Position numbers and translations under genes: made by a program. The notes beneath the pieces are model-generated. The model did not search any database. It had not been told where the DNA came from and saw nothing but the letters and a program-made list of their open reading frames with translations. From Lumbricus rubellus (taxonomy: Eukaryota; Annelida; Clitellata; Crassiclitellata; Lumbricidae): DNA of 64,000 bases. Shown piece by piece: positions 21,201 through 30,200 of this stretch. The stretch's first letter is position 1; each line of letters opens with the position of its first letter. The stretch is from the NCBI GenBank assembly GCA_945859605.1, contig OX243824.1, forward strand, positions 26,929,403 to 26,993,402, read 5' to 3'.

Positions 21201-22578
21201 GAAAAAATGAGTTGTAGGACATCATAGATCTATGCCCTTCATGGCTACAAAAACAGTTAAATTCAACTCCAGCAAAAACTTGTGATCATCGCATCATATC
21301 ATGAACTCTGAAAATACTACAGTGGGTACATCACTCTTTAAAAAATTGAATAAAGCTTATTATTCTAAAGATCATGACATTAAAATATTGTACTGAACCC
21401 AGTCCCTGACTCTTATCGTAAATCACTTAAATGCATAAAAAAAGACAAGGCAGTGCGAGAGAAGATGAGACAAGCAGAGTTCTAACTTTTCCTGTGTTTG
21501 TCACTGGCCGACCTCATAATGAAGATCGTGCTCGTCTGAGGATGGACTGAAGGATCATCGGCGGAATCTACAATCATAACACGACAGCAGCACTTGCGTT
21601 TTATCGTCGCCTTTCATTGTATTAGTAAGTAAGAATATTCTTCGTTAGACTACCAGCACCAGCAAATGCATAATAATTTACAGAAGAAATAAATAAGAGA
21701 AATGTTCATACAAAGTTATATTTATTTTATTTATTTCTCGCATTTGCTATAGCGTCCCTTCGAGCAATCTACTCAGAGGTGCTCCCGACGACAGAGCGTA
21801 CACTGCATCAAAGTTTCATGCCATATTGCACGAGCAACTGTGAGTGAAGGACTTGCTCAGGGTTCAGTGGCATGAGGTGGATTCGAACCTAAAACCCACA
21901 GACTCCAAGGAATCCAACACAACACTATATCACTATACTTCATGATACAACATTCTCATAATGAAACTTCTTTTGACAAAGGCATGTACATCGCACTAAA
22001 TATAATGGCCCACTCATCCACTCCCATCTTTACTAAAATCGCCACAATAAGTACCAAGGCAACCAGATAGCAAAGAACACTTCTGATAAGGATCTCGAGA
22101 AACAATTCCAGTTACAATTCGGGAGCATTGTAAATCTTCCAATATCCCAATAAACAAAAATTAATTACCAAAAGATACCGCCGAAAAACTGTTTTTCGGC
22201 GTAAAAACAGAATAACCTACTCATTGCAAACTTTTTTCATATCGTGTACCTTTGGATAACCTTTCTTTGGTTTGGCACAATGCCTATTAACAAACTGATG
22301 AAATCGAATTGCTCATTAGAAAAGCTTGCGCTTACGATTACATCTACGAATCACTGGCAAATTTAGAATTTGCGGAAGCATGAGCTGTGTTTACCATCTG
22401 GTTCTCTCTCGTTGATATGCTGGAGGCCAAGATTTGATGAACTAGCTCGGTTGTTCTCCTTAACACAGTTCGTCTGAACGGGTCCATGAAGCCCATCAGG
22501 CTCTTCTGGCCTTCTCGGTGCCGGCTTGTAGACGGCCGCGGGCGGCCTCCGTTCTCTGTAGACGCAGCAATTGCCCAT
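12140..22578 (-). CDS. CCNY: Cyclin Y (complete coding sequence, 8 exons)
   Basis: Exons, 5' to 3' on the minus strand: 22578-22395, 21567-21487, 19027-18987, 17732-17520, 16415-16296, 13924-13758, 13073-12911, 12250-12140. All introns are GT/AG, phases agree, and the total is 1080 nt (359 residues plus stop; human CCNY has 341). The N-terminus MGNCCV carries a myristoylation glycine and nearby cysteines. The cyclin box is very well conserved ([25 protein letters not shown], split across exon 6; [14 protein letters not shown] in exon 7). The C-terminus has RSQS, resembling the 14-3-3 site region of human cyclin Y. Known role of the family: membrane-bound activator of CDK14/CDK16, promoting LRP6 phosphorylation and mitotic Wnt signalling. 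The 3' end of exon 2 is the least certain junction (a second GT 21 nt upstream keeps the same phase). Confidence 0.95.
12283..12361 (-). mobile_element. L2-like LINE 3' tail, head-to-head with the next copy
   Basis: Reverse complement of the shared tail: GGAGCGCTCCTGTGTAGG, TTTCTTGAATAG, ATGCCATATAAG, then AATG-type tail. Its 3' end lies about 33 bp from the acceptor of CCNY exon 8. Confidence 0.65.
12362..12648 (+). mobile_element. L2/CR1-like LINE 3' fragment with ORF end
   Basis: The frame 12396-12596 reads [20 protein letters not shown] then [15 protein letters not shown] and TAG. The xxWNxLPLxLR...FKxxLKTxLF pattern is the C-terminus of L2/CR1-type LINEs. The stop codon lies in the GCACCTCTGAGTAG half of a hairpin whose other half is CTTGAAGAGGCGC, followed by TATATAATT and an (AATG)n tail. 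Confidence 0.82.
12911..13073 (-). CDS. CCNY: CCNY exon 7 (end of cyclin box)
   Basis: Acceptor TTTGTAG, one base plus 54 codons, donor GTAAGA. Encodes [17 protein letters not shown] and [20 protein letters not shown], nearly identical to human cyclin Y, ending KERAVKLE. Confidence 0.96.
13758..13924 (-). CDS. CCNY: CCNY exon 6 (cyclin box; duplicated 5' end)
   Basis: Acceptor TTCTTAG, 167 nt (55 codons plus two bases), donor GTAAGA. Encodes [14 protein letters not shown] then [18 protein letters not shown] and [16 protein letters not shown]. Its first 45 bp together with the upstream acceptor are the first unit of an eight-copy 71-bp tandem array running into the intron (13880-14447); only this copy is joined to the rest of the exon. 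Confidence 0.95.
13880..14447 (-). repeat. 71-bp tandem array of the CCNY exon 6 acceptor, 8 copies
   Basis: Units start at 13880, 13951, 14022, 14093, 14164, 14235, 14306 and 14377. The first unit contains the true start of exon 6; the other seven lie in the intron. Each has the acceptor TTCTTAG, the first 45 bp or so of the exon ([14 protein letters not shown]) and 26 bp of intron. The copies are almost identical: copy 7 has one C-to-G change at about 14340, and copy 1 differs by GCC for GTC. 71 is not a multiple of 3. Confidence 0.97.
14563..14700. repeat. Interspersed repeat sharing sequence with 26478-26640
   Basis: Shares TTTTTAGAACTGCA, CTTCCTTCCGATTCTCC / CTTCCCATCCTCCATGATAA and AATTATTCCCAAT-type words with the block at 26478-26640. 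Family not identified. Confidence 0.5.
14909..16238. mobile_element. hAT MITE (outer), CCNY intron 5
   Basis: CAGTGGCTCCCAACC at the left, GGTTGGGAACCACTG at the right, with a perfect 8-bp CACTAAAC duplication (14901-14908, 16239-16246). About 335 bp of its own sequence, interrupted by the inner element 15029-16022. Same family as 52609-52917. Confidence 0.92.
15029..16022. mobile_element. hAT element (inner), nested in the outer one
   Basis: CAGGGGTCTCAAACACGCGG at the left, GAGTTTGAGACCCCTG at the right, perfect 8-bp AACTAAAG duplication (15021-15028, 16023-16030). 994 bp; only short broken frames, so non-autonomous. Confidence 0.92.
16296..16415 (-). CDS. CCNY: CCNY exon 5 (start of cyclin box)
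   Basis: Acceptor TCTTCAG, 40 whole codons, donor GTAGGA. Encodes [20 protein letters not shown] and VTL, nearly identical to the human cyclin-box start. Lies only 57 bp from the right end of the nested hAT pair at 14909-16238. Confidence 0.95.
17020..17460. repeat. Degenerate tandem repeat, AAATGCACACTTCTAAACAC type
   Basis: Units of about 28-34 bp built on ACTAAATGCACA and TTCTAAACACAGCACAA. A short related block lies at 13655-13735. Hosts the 75-bp mini-element. Confidence 0.75.
17332..17406. mobile_element. 75-bp TTAA-flanked mini-element (piggyBac-like)
   Basis: CTCTTTCCCGCC at the left and GGCGGGAATGAG at the right form near-perfect inverted ends; TTAA on both sides (17328-17331, 17407-17410). 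The host repeat has an uninterrupted copy at 13726 (ACACATTAAACAAGA). Confidence 0.78.
17520..17732 (-). CDS. CCNY: CCNY exon 4
   Basis: Acceptor TTGTAG, 71 whole codons, donor GTCGGT. Encodes [20 protein letters not shown] and [13 protein letters not shown]. The SSCST serines correspond to the region of human cyclin Y phosphorylated for 14-3-3 binding. An insertion ([11 protein letters not shown]) makes this segment slightly longer than in human. Confidence 0.95.
17814..18012 (+). mobile_element. tRNA-derived SINE, family A
   Basis: Head GGCGCGGTGGTGTAGTGG with an A-box-like block and TTTGAATCCACC as B box; then a core GGACCTTGGGCAAGTCC, TTCACTCACAATTGCTCAG; then the LINE-like hairpin GGGAGCGCCTCTGAGTAG ... 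GAAGAGGCGCT; ends TAACAAGTGCACATACAAAC. The most complete copy in the window, in CCNY intron 3. Confidence 0.85.
18763..18948 (+). mobile_element. tRNA-derived SINE, family A, core deleted
   Basis: Head GGCGCAGTGGTGTAGTCG and B box GGTTCGAATCCACCCC are excellent; about 25 bp of core (GGGCAAGTCC region) is missing. Tail hairpin and GTGCACATACAAAC present. Ends close to the donor of CCNY exon 3. Confidence 0.82.
18987..19027 (-). CDS. CCNY: CCNY exon 3 (41-nt microexon)
   Basis: Acceptor ATGCAG, 41 nt, donor GTCAGT. In phase it reads [13 protein letters not shown], matching the basic EKRKSLFINHH segment of human cyclin Y. A SINE tail ends about 30-50 bp on the intron side of its donor. Confidence 0.88.
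19420..19596 (+). mobile_element. RTE-type LINE 3' fragment
   Basis: The plus strand reads [21 protein letters not shown] then a stop and a TGATGATGA tail. [16 protein letters not shown] is the well-known C-terminus of a group of invertebrate endonuclease/reverse-transcriptase LINEs. Only the last 60 or so codons remain. Lies in CCNY intron 2. Confidence 0.7.
19760..20185. mobile_element. Harbinger-like MITE, copy 1
   Basis: Inverted ends GGCCTAAAAAAAATGTTGTG / complement (ACGCC at the right), with GTTTCCGGTAAC inside each end, flanked by TAA on both sides. 426 bp. GGCC-type ends with a 3-bp TWA duplication suggest PIF/Harbinger. In CCNY intron 2. Confidence 0.8.
20826..21335 (+). mobile_element. 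SINE-like repeat, family D, split by a hAT MITE
   Basis: The head (TAATGGTAACACTCGGGCAC) lies at 20826-20898; the body (CCTTCCAATCGGCTGATGG, AACTTGTGATCAT) resumes at 21150. The gap is the MITE at 20899-21149. Confidence 0.65.
20899..21149. mobile_element. hAT-type MITE inside a SINE
   Basis: CAGAGCTGAAAGTGG at the left, CACTTTCAGCCCTG at the right, perfect 8-bp CGCTACCC duplication (20891-20898, 21150-21157). 251 bp; GGGTCTCA/GACCCGG words inside. Confidence 0.85.
21487..21567 (-). CDS. CCNY: CCNY exon 2
   Basis: Acceptor TTGTAG, then 81 nt encoding [20 protein letters not shown], which aligns with the human DHPRASTIFLSKSQTDV segment. Enters with two bases completing a codon and leaves one base. 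Donor GTTAGA chosen because SASD then aligns with human SQTD; a donor GTGACA 21 nt earlier would also keep phase. Confidence 0.82.
21741..21945 (-). mobile_element. tRNA-derived SINE, family A, diverged
   Basis: Reverse copy: tail TATAGCGTCCCTTCGAGC, hairpin arm ACTCAGAGGTGCTCCCGA, core GTGAGTGAAGGACTTGCTC, B box GTGGATTCGAACC. In CCNY intron 1. Confidence 0.75.
22395..22578 (-). CDS. CCNY: CCNY exon 1 (start codon, myristoylation signal)
   Basis: ATG at 22578-22576 opens [11 protein letters not shown]; 61 codons plus one base, ending CCAGATG before donor GTAAAC. The end of the exon reads [13 protein letters not shown], matching the QHISDREN stretch of human cyclin Y, which fixes both frame and identity. 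The middle is proline-rich and not conserved. Confidence 0.92.
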
Positions 22579-22837
22579 CGAATTTATATAGCGCCCAGTC
22601 TGTACTGGAACCCCGTCCCGACACACCCGGCGCCGTACAAGAAATGGTGGATAAAAAACTGAATAAACAAAGCAACGGTCGGTCCGGAGTCTGGGTGTTT
22701 ACGTACGTTATTACTTTGTTCAATCATACAATTGCGACTATTTTAAGGGCTTCCTAACAGACATGTTTTGTTAAACTTTCCAGCCGATTATTATGTTCGA
22801 AAACATGGCAGATCCATGCACTATAACGACCGACCCC

Positions 22838-22955
22838 ATTGGCTGAACTGGCGAGCACCTGCCTTCTCGTGTAACAAGCATTCTCATTGGCCGACCTGCC
22901 AGCAGAATATTCGTGCGGAAACCGTGGCTCACATGTGACGACTGTGTCGATTGGC
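22838..22955 (-). promoter_or_regulatory. Candidate CCNY promoter: three CCAAT boxes
   Basis: ATTGGC occurs at 22838, 22886 and 22950 on the plus strand, so reading in the CCNY direction there are three GCCAAT boxes 260-380 bp upstream of the start codon. This is the usual NF-Y arrangement. No clear TATA box was seen. The transcription start is inferred, not seen. Confidence 0.5.
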
Positions 22956-25900
22956 TTAAAACTGTACCATCAAAGATTATAAACTTTCCAAGTGAGCTCC
23001 GAAACAAAGGCTACGTTATTTGCTGATTTAATTTTGTAGCCCTGAAATATTTATAAAATTATTATGAATGATGATGATAATAGTATAATTAAAAACCATA
23101 CAGAAAATATTTAGCATCGCATTTGATCCAAAGCGCATGGCGCGTTCAATTAGTTAAAAAATATCAGACCCAACATAACTACGCATGATTTGTGGATCAC
23201 GAAATTTTCGATATTTGCGCGAATACTTAAAATTTTGTGTGTGAGTAGGTCAGATTCGACCTCGCTCCCAATTAGACGGGACACAAAAGAAAACAGGAAT
23301 CGTCAACAGCTGGTCCACTAATAAGATAGGGCCTACAAGCCTATATGTAGGTCTGTATCGCCTTTTATATAAGGACTTTTATTGTCTTAGATCATTATTC
23401 GCCAGCTAGAGGCCATTCAAACACACAAAACTCGGGACATTTTATTTCCGCCGCCCATAGGCCTATGCAGAGGCCGAGAGAAATAACAGAATAAAGGCAG
23501 TCCCTGGGAAGTGTCTGGACTCCCAAGGGTCCAGAGCATAATCCTGGGATGGTCATCAGTGAATTGGGTTGAAAACTTGAAATGCATATAAAACGCATGT
23601 GCGCACAAGCTGGACAGTCGATGTATGCCTATGCTCGATACATCATTATAGGGCGTCACATAATGGCCTCACGAGACCAATCAGTGCTTCATGATGAATG
23701 ATGTCGTGTGAATGACCACTGCGCAGCAGTGGATGCGTGTGCATGGTAGCCTAATTGTTTTGCCTTGTGGTAGCATATCGGCAAGGTAGCCTACGTGGGG
23801 CATTGTAGGGCAGCAGCGCAGCAAATGCAATAGACTGCAATATAGGCTACGTCGACCATCTGCCCCGACTATCCTACCCACGAGAGGATGTAGAACAACA
23901 CTGCATGGAACAGCTGTATAGAGCGACCGTAGTGACGCAGATGGAAACCTTAAATTTTTACTTCTGCCATGTTTGACTCTGGCCGCCATGCATGTACTGA
24001 ACCTGATCCCTTTTATTGTAACCTGGGGCTGTATACATGGGTGAGAACTGTGTGGGGGCGTAAACCCATATAGCTATGTACGGAACGGCCACAGTTTCGC
24101 ACATTTTGCATTTCAAACCTTAGCTTGCAACGAGACAGAGTGCCACCACGACCATATCCCACTTCACATCAAGCCCCCCACCCTCGATCCCCACGCTAAA
24201 AGCCTAAATTTCTTGGGAAATGCCGGCTACTAATCAAACCTTCCGGCTAGACACAGCATCATAATAATTAAGCCCCATATCCAACTCAACCAAACTTATC
24301 CCCATGGTCTTTCCTGGTAGGCCTATATGTAGGCCTGCATGCGCTGTCCTTATAGCATAATTGTTACATTGTAGCCTATAAATTAGGCTAGGCCATATAT
24401 ATGACATTGTTACATGTAGGCTATGTAGCCTAGCTATGCATAGGCATATAGGCATTGTAGGTCTAGGATGTAGCCTATGTAGGATATATGCATTAAATTG
24501 AGTTCAAAGTCCCTGTTTTGGTCTTGTAAGTCCAAACTGTACTTTTTTGCTCCAAAATATCTCAAAGATCACGTAGGCCTACGTACCGTCCGTCATCAAA
24601 TGGCCAATTGTCCCCTCTTTTCGTAGGCTATTCTTCATCTCTTTTGCATCTCTGTTTCTGCTCAAAACCTAGTCCTATTTCTTCTTTCGGGGTATTCACA
24701 CTGGAAGCGCTAGCCTACTGGACGGTCTCTAATGTAGGATACAATTCTAAGCGGCGCCTTAGGCCTATATAGGCCTATTTAAAACTGCATTACATGAGTG
24801 GGTGTGAAAAGAAATGTAAATGTCAGCCATAGATATTCTTTCGTCCTAGATAGAGCGACAGTATTAGGCTATATTTGGCATCATTATCCACCGTGTTTTA
24901 ATGGTGATTAATCATCATAGTTTCGCCGGCTGTTTTTTTAACCACTTTCCGGACTGCTTCTAAGAAGGCCAAGGCAGACGCAAAGCAGGCCTAGTCTGTT
25001 GAAAAGCGTAGACTTGGTCCAGAAGTTGGGGGGGGGGGGGGACGACGGAGCAGCCGACGAAAAATTGCCGAGGCGCGACATTTTCAGCGGACGGCTGATC
25101 GAGTCGCCGACGTTTGACATTTTCCATCGTTTTTATCGACCAAATATCTGACGACCTTTTAAAAGTCTTTACTAGCCTACTTCTTATAACAAGAATTAAA
25201 AACAAATAAAATGTCCTAAATCTTCTAACGTCTAACACTATAGAAATTTACGTAGGCCTAAGCTGCTATTAATTTAATGGACGTTTCTTAAACATTGGGG
25301 GGGGGGGGGGGGATCAACATGGACGGTTCCCACTTCCCACCGCAAACATTGAAAAGAACCTCTGTCCTCGCTAAGTCTCCGCCCATGATTCTAATATTTA
25401 TGCAGGGAATACGCGCGCAGGCTACGTAGGCGAATGCGTGTTTGTAGGCCTATGTGTTATGTAGGCCAGGCCTATTTTTTGTAAGCTTAGAATTTAATGG
25501 ACTTTTATAGAGAGCATTTTTGAGACCTCGCAAAAGCGCTAAGAACATAGCGTTTGTCCACAAAAACTGAACAGCTTGTTAGAGGAAGCAGCGGAACTCA
25601 TTAACACCTCGAAACATGAAAACAGTTCTTATAATATAGTCCTCGTTTCAGCGGTGACCGATGCTTTGCCTAAAATAGACGACGTCTCAGGAGATCGGAG
25701 GCGTCGGAGGTTCGACGCACTTCGTACAAACAGAATTAATGGACCTATCATTTAGAGGTTCTAGGGGTTAGTAGCGTGTTGAATAAGTGAGAGGTTAAAA
25801 TTCAGTAAGTTCAGGTCGGTTTACACCGTGGACCAGAGTTGTGGGATGGGCGCCAGTGAGAATTGAGAAAATAACGGGGGGGGGGGTGCACTATGACCCA

Positions 25901-27205
25901 CTTGGAATTGGGGTGTGAAATCTCTAAGAAAGACAGGGTTTGAAACCCCTCCAACAATTCTCACCCTGTCGTGTCCCATTGTTGGCTGTCATTGTAGGTC
26001 TATTTGTTTTTGTGTGTGTACTTTTTCATCTAACTTGTAGGCATACTCATCCTCATTGTATTGCAGGCCGTCTGTTCTGTTAGTAGCCTAGTTAATAATT
26101 GTGATTTGTTGTTCCTGTGAATTGTTTCAATTGCATAACTGTAGCCTACACTGTAACTGTTGCTGTCTGTCAACCTGATTGTTTTCAAAAAAGGAAATTA
26201 CATAAAGTATTGAATTATTGATGAGTCGTGAATCATTGGTAATAAAAAAATACCCCAACATTAACATTCTATCTTTAAAACTCTTCCACAATTCTTCCAA
26301 GTCTCAACGCTTCCTTGTTTCAATACTCTACAAGCACAGGTATCTTCTTCCACTGAGAGCCACATCTACTATAGCCCAACAATATCCACCTGGGCAATGA
26401 CCAAGGCCCAGTAATGGACCAACTTTCCGTTTCCTTTTTCCTTGAAAGCCTGAACGAAAGGAAACGCCAGTCTTAATGCATGGCTGTTTTGAAGGATTTT
26501 TTTAGAACTGCACAACTTCTTATTTTTCTTCCCATCCTCCATGATAAATTACTTCCAATCGGAAGACAGTGACCATTTTTGCTAGTTTTAACTGTACAAA
26601 AGTGCTTCTTCAACTGCACAAATCCATTTAGAACTGCACATTTTGTGTACAATTGCACGTTAAAAAAGGTCTGTCTTAACGAATGTCAACGCAGGCACGT
26701 TGGAAAAAGTTTTTTTCTTTTCAGCCACGCGTTAAAGTCACAAGTCAAAAAATAAACGCAAATACAAAACTCTGACAAGTGCAACATGATAAATAATGAT
26801 AGAGACTGACGAACGAAGAAGAGCACTGGCATATCGATGATCCACAAATCCAGGACAGAAAAAGTCCGAAGATGTTTACTACGAATATATATCACAAGAA
26901 TTGTCAACGGGATTCAGCCTTCAAGACCTGTAACAAGAAGAGTAACAAGATGTCCGACCAGTCGCTACAAAAACAGTTCAACAGCAGCATAATATCGACA
27001 TTTAACGAACAAGACTAAAATCACTCTCTCTCTCGTAAAACAATCAATAATATATACCGGCATTTGTCTAGCAACAACAACACACGTTCCGCAAACGAAT
27101 TTTTCTGTGGTAGCGAATAAAAGCGTTTCTAAAAATATTTAAGAAATTCAAAAACAATACAAATTTATCCGAAGATGTCAGTTGGCCATTTTGAACGCGG
27201 CTCCG
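22956..27205. other. Intergenic, no gene seen
   Basis: Rich in GCCTA/TAGGC words (densest at 24310-24490) and with three poly-G runs (about 25027-25041, 25297-25312, 25876-25886). CpG-rich patches near 25040-25120 and 25660-25730. No supported exon. The part next to 27205 is presumably 3' UTR of the zinc-finger gene. Confidence 0.5.
26478..26640. repeat. Interspersed repeat sharing sequence with 14563-14700
   Basis: TTTTTTTAGAACTGCACAAC, CTCCATGATAAATTACTTCC and three AACTGCACA words. Lies between the zinc-finger gene and CCNY. Confidence 0.5.
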
Positions 27206-30200
27206 CTAACAGTCCTTGTCCTTGTCGAACGGACTCTCTTTCTCGATTTTAACCCTTGGATCCTGTCCGTAGATTTCATATGGTTGTTTGGTATCACCGG
27301 TGGCTTCTCGACTGTTGTCATGCTCCGGGGTTGTAACCGAGCACCGTTCGAACGACGTCTGCATTTCGATGCTCAACGTTTCAACCGCGGACGACGAACT
27401 ATCGCGTTGGCTCCTCTCGTCCGGTCTGTGTCCGGCCGCGCCGCGAACGGACCAGAAGAACTGCTGAGGGGCGCGACAGAAGACGTCCGGACTCTCTGCG
27501 CTGGACGACCAGGAAAGATGCTCCCGCAGGCGCGGACTTGAAAACGATTCGAAGCTCTCTGCGCTGGTGCTCGACCAGGTGTGGCATGACGCGGGGTAGA
27601 CGTGCGACAGGTCCGAGCCCTCGGTGCTCTCACTGCTCGTCAGTGAGCACGTGCGACAGCTGATGACTTGATGGACGAGACCGAGGTCCGCCGCGTCCTC
27701 AGCTGCGTCCATCAAGGCGTTCGTCGGCGAGTCGTGACTTAGCGACAACGACCTCGACGGTTCGACACTCGACAGCGACTGTATCCGTCGACATACCTTG
27801 TCAGACGACACGCTCGTCAAGTCGGTGTAGAGAGGACTCGGTAGAACGTCGGAGCTGATGGAGGCGCTGCGCCGACCCCGATGGGGCACGTCGCGTGTGT
27901 GTATCCGCATGTGCCGGGTCACCATGTCGCGCCGTGGGGCCGCGTACGGGCAGCTGGTGCACTTGTAGGGTTTCTCGCCGGTGTGCGTTCGGAGGTGCGT
28001 GTGCAGATGGTCGCTGCGGCTGAACACCTGTCCGCAGAGGTGACACTCGTACGGACGCAGACCGGTGTGCAGTCGCGTGTGACGCGTCAGCATGTCGCTG
28101 CGGGAGAACGCGCGATTGCAGACGCGGCAGAGGTGCACCTTCAGTCCCTCGGTGGGGCTCTCCTTCGAAGCACCACCTTCCGGCGGCAACAGGTGGCTCG
28201 ACATGTGATTCGTCAGGTGGTTGTACGAAATGAATTCCTGATTGCACAGCGGGCACGTGAACTTCGACCTCACGGCAGCAGTCGATTCGTCGCGATCAGG
28301 ACCAGACTCGCGTAACGGACTGTAGCTGTGTCGCATCACGAGGGACCGGTCCGAAGAAGAAGCGGAGGCTCTGGCGACCGATGGACTGGAAACAAGACGA
28401 GGCGAGGTATCCCTGGTTTCCCGCCAGCTGGAGACAAGGGAAGAGGAAACTGTTGGACAGTCGGACAGGGCTGGCGAGCTGGGAAATCGGGTGAGTGGGT
28501 AGCTAGGTTGTTCAGAAATTGTGGAGGAAAACGTTAGAAGACTACTGTAACTCTGCGGCCTCGTAAGCGCCGACGTTGGGGTCCGCTGGTCGGAACCTTC
28601 CCACGGCGAACATCGGAGATGAACTCTGCGAAATGGTTTTTCTACCGGTAAATCGACTAACAATGGAAAATGAGAGTACGCTCCAAGCGCCTCGGGAGGA
28701 GGCTGCTTCGAGACAAACTTCTGATGATGACGTTCTTCACTGCGAGAATGATGCGGAGACTCTCCGGCGCTCTTCCGTTTCTGCAGCTCGCTCGGAGTCC
28801 GAGCGACAACCGGGGGATCCATCGGTTCCGAGCGTGGAAACAAACCGCCAGACGAGACGTGACCTTGAGCAACATGCTGTCTCCACCACGGAGGACTAAC
28901 CACTGCATCGGAAACGTGCGTTGACGCGACAGGAAACACAAAGACGGGCATTTCAGACGAGCGTACAGACGTTGACGATGTGGCTCCCTCTTCTGTCCTC
29001 TTCAGATGCTGCCTCTCAGAATACAGTCTGTGCGCAGATGTGCCTGAATAGTTATCGACACCTTCAAAGGAATATTCGTCTTCTTCGCTCAACACCTTCC
29101 TACCAGGCCCCTGTCTTTCATAACAGAATACCTTCTCTGGCATTTCGCTATCCAACTCGTCCTGGACTGCTACTGCCTTGCGACCTGTGTCTGATTCTGG
29201 ATACAGCGACGGAGGAACGTTGATATGAACTTCAGAAGCTGATGAAACGAGCGAAGCGGGGCTGCCTGGATCCAGCGAACGATCGGTAAATACGTCGTCT
29301 GCATCTCCCGACTGTCGCATCTCGAGAAGACTCGTCTGATATCGTGTCTGTAAGTACTTCTTCAGCTTGAGGCGCTTCTCGTACAGACCGGTGGACTTTT
29401 CCTCCGAAGGCTGCTTCTCGGTTGAGGTCTGTGCGCTGGCTCCCAATTCTGAGCTGGACATCTCCTTTTCAGCAGAAGTACTCGACTCGGGCACGGTCGT
29501 GGAACCGGGAATTGAGTCGCCAGTGCTACGGGATCGAATTGGATATGGCTCGAGCCGGAGGCTGGGAGCTTGCCTGTTGGTGAGATTCGAGTCTGAATGT
29601 CGCCTCATCCAGTAAGTCTTTGGTGATTTTCCTTGACCAACAAATCGTGTCCTATGGGAATGGGAATGCCAGGGAAAAGGCACGGTGGGTAGAAGGTCGG
29701 TTTGTTTATTCTCGCAAAGTTCAGCGTCGTCTTGTTCTGGTTCTATCACAGCCGAGAGTCTACTAGTCTTGCTCTTCCTCAGGTCTCGGAGCAGGCTTGG
29801 CGTCGTCCGCAGGTCGGTCACCTCCGACGCGACCTCACGTTTCTCGCCGACATCGGTCAGAGATTTCCACGGATGCACGTAGCGGAAGTCACTGCCGCCA
29901 GCCAATGGAATGTAGGAAGAATTTAAAACCGGAGACCTTTCCAGTTCGTAAACGGAACTGTCTGAAAGAGCGCGGATCTGTCTTGAACTGGTGACAGGCG
30001 ACGAGAGAGACCAATCTGATGAAGCGGGAAGGACGTGGAACGGTGGAGTTAACCTGTGGCCATGCGCATCCCTTGTTGTCATGCACTCAACTACAATGTT
30101 TGGCACCAGACGACCACTGTCTGGTGTCTGCAAAGAACATACTTCCTCCTCCTCATGCCCAGCATGTGCAGACGACAACTGCCCTGAACTGTGAAGCCGA

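Noticed and set aside
21487..21508. Alternative donor GTGACA for CCNY exon 2
   Set aside because: Keeps phase, but removes SASDKHRK, which aligns with human SQTDV; kept only as a possible alternative splice.
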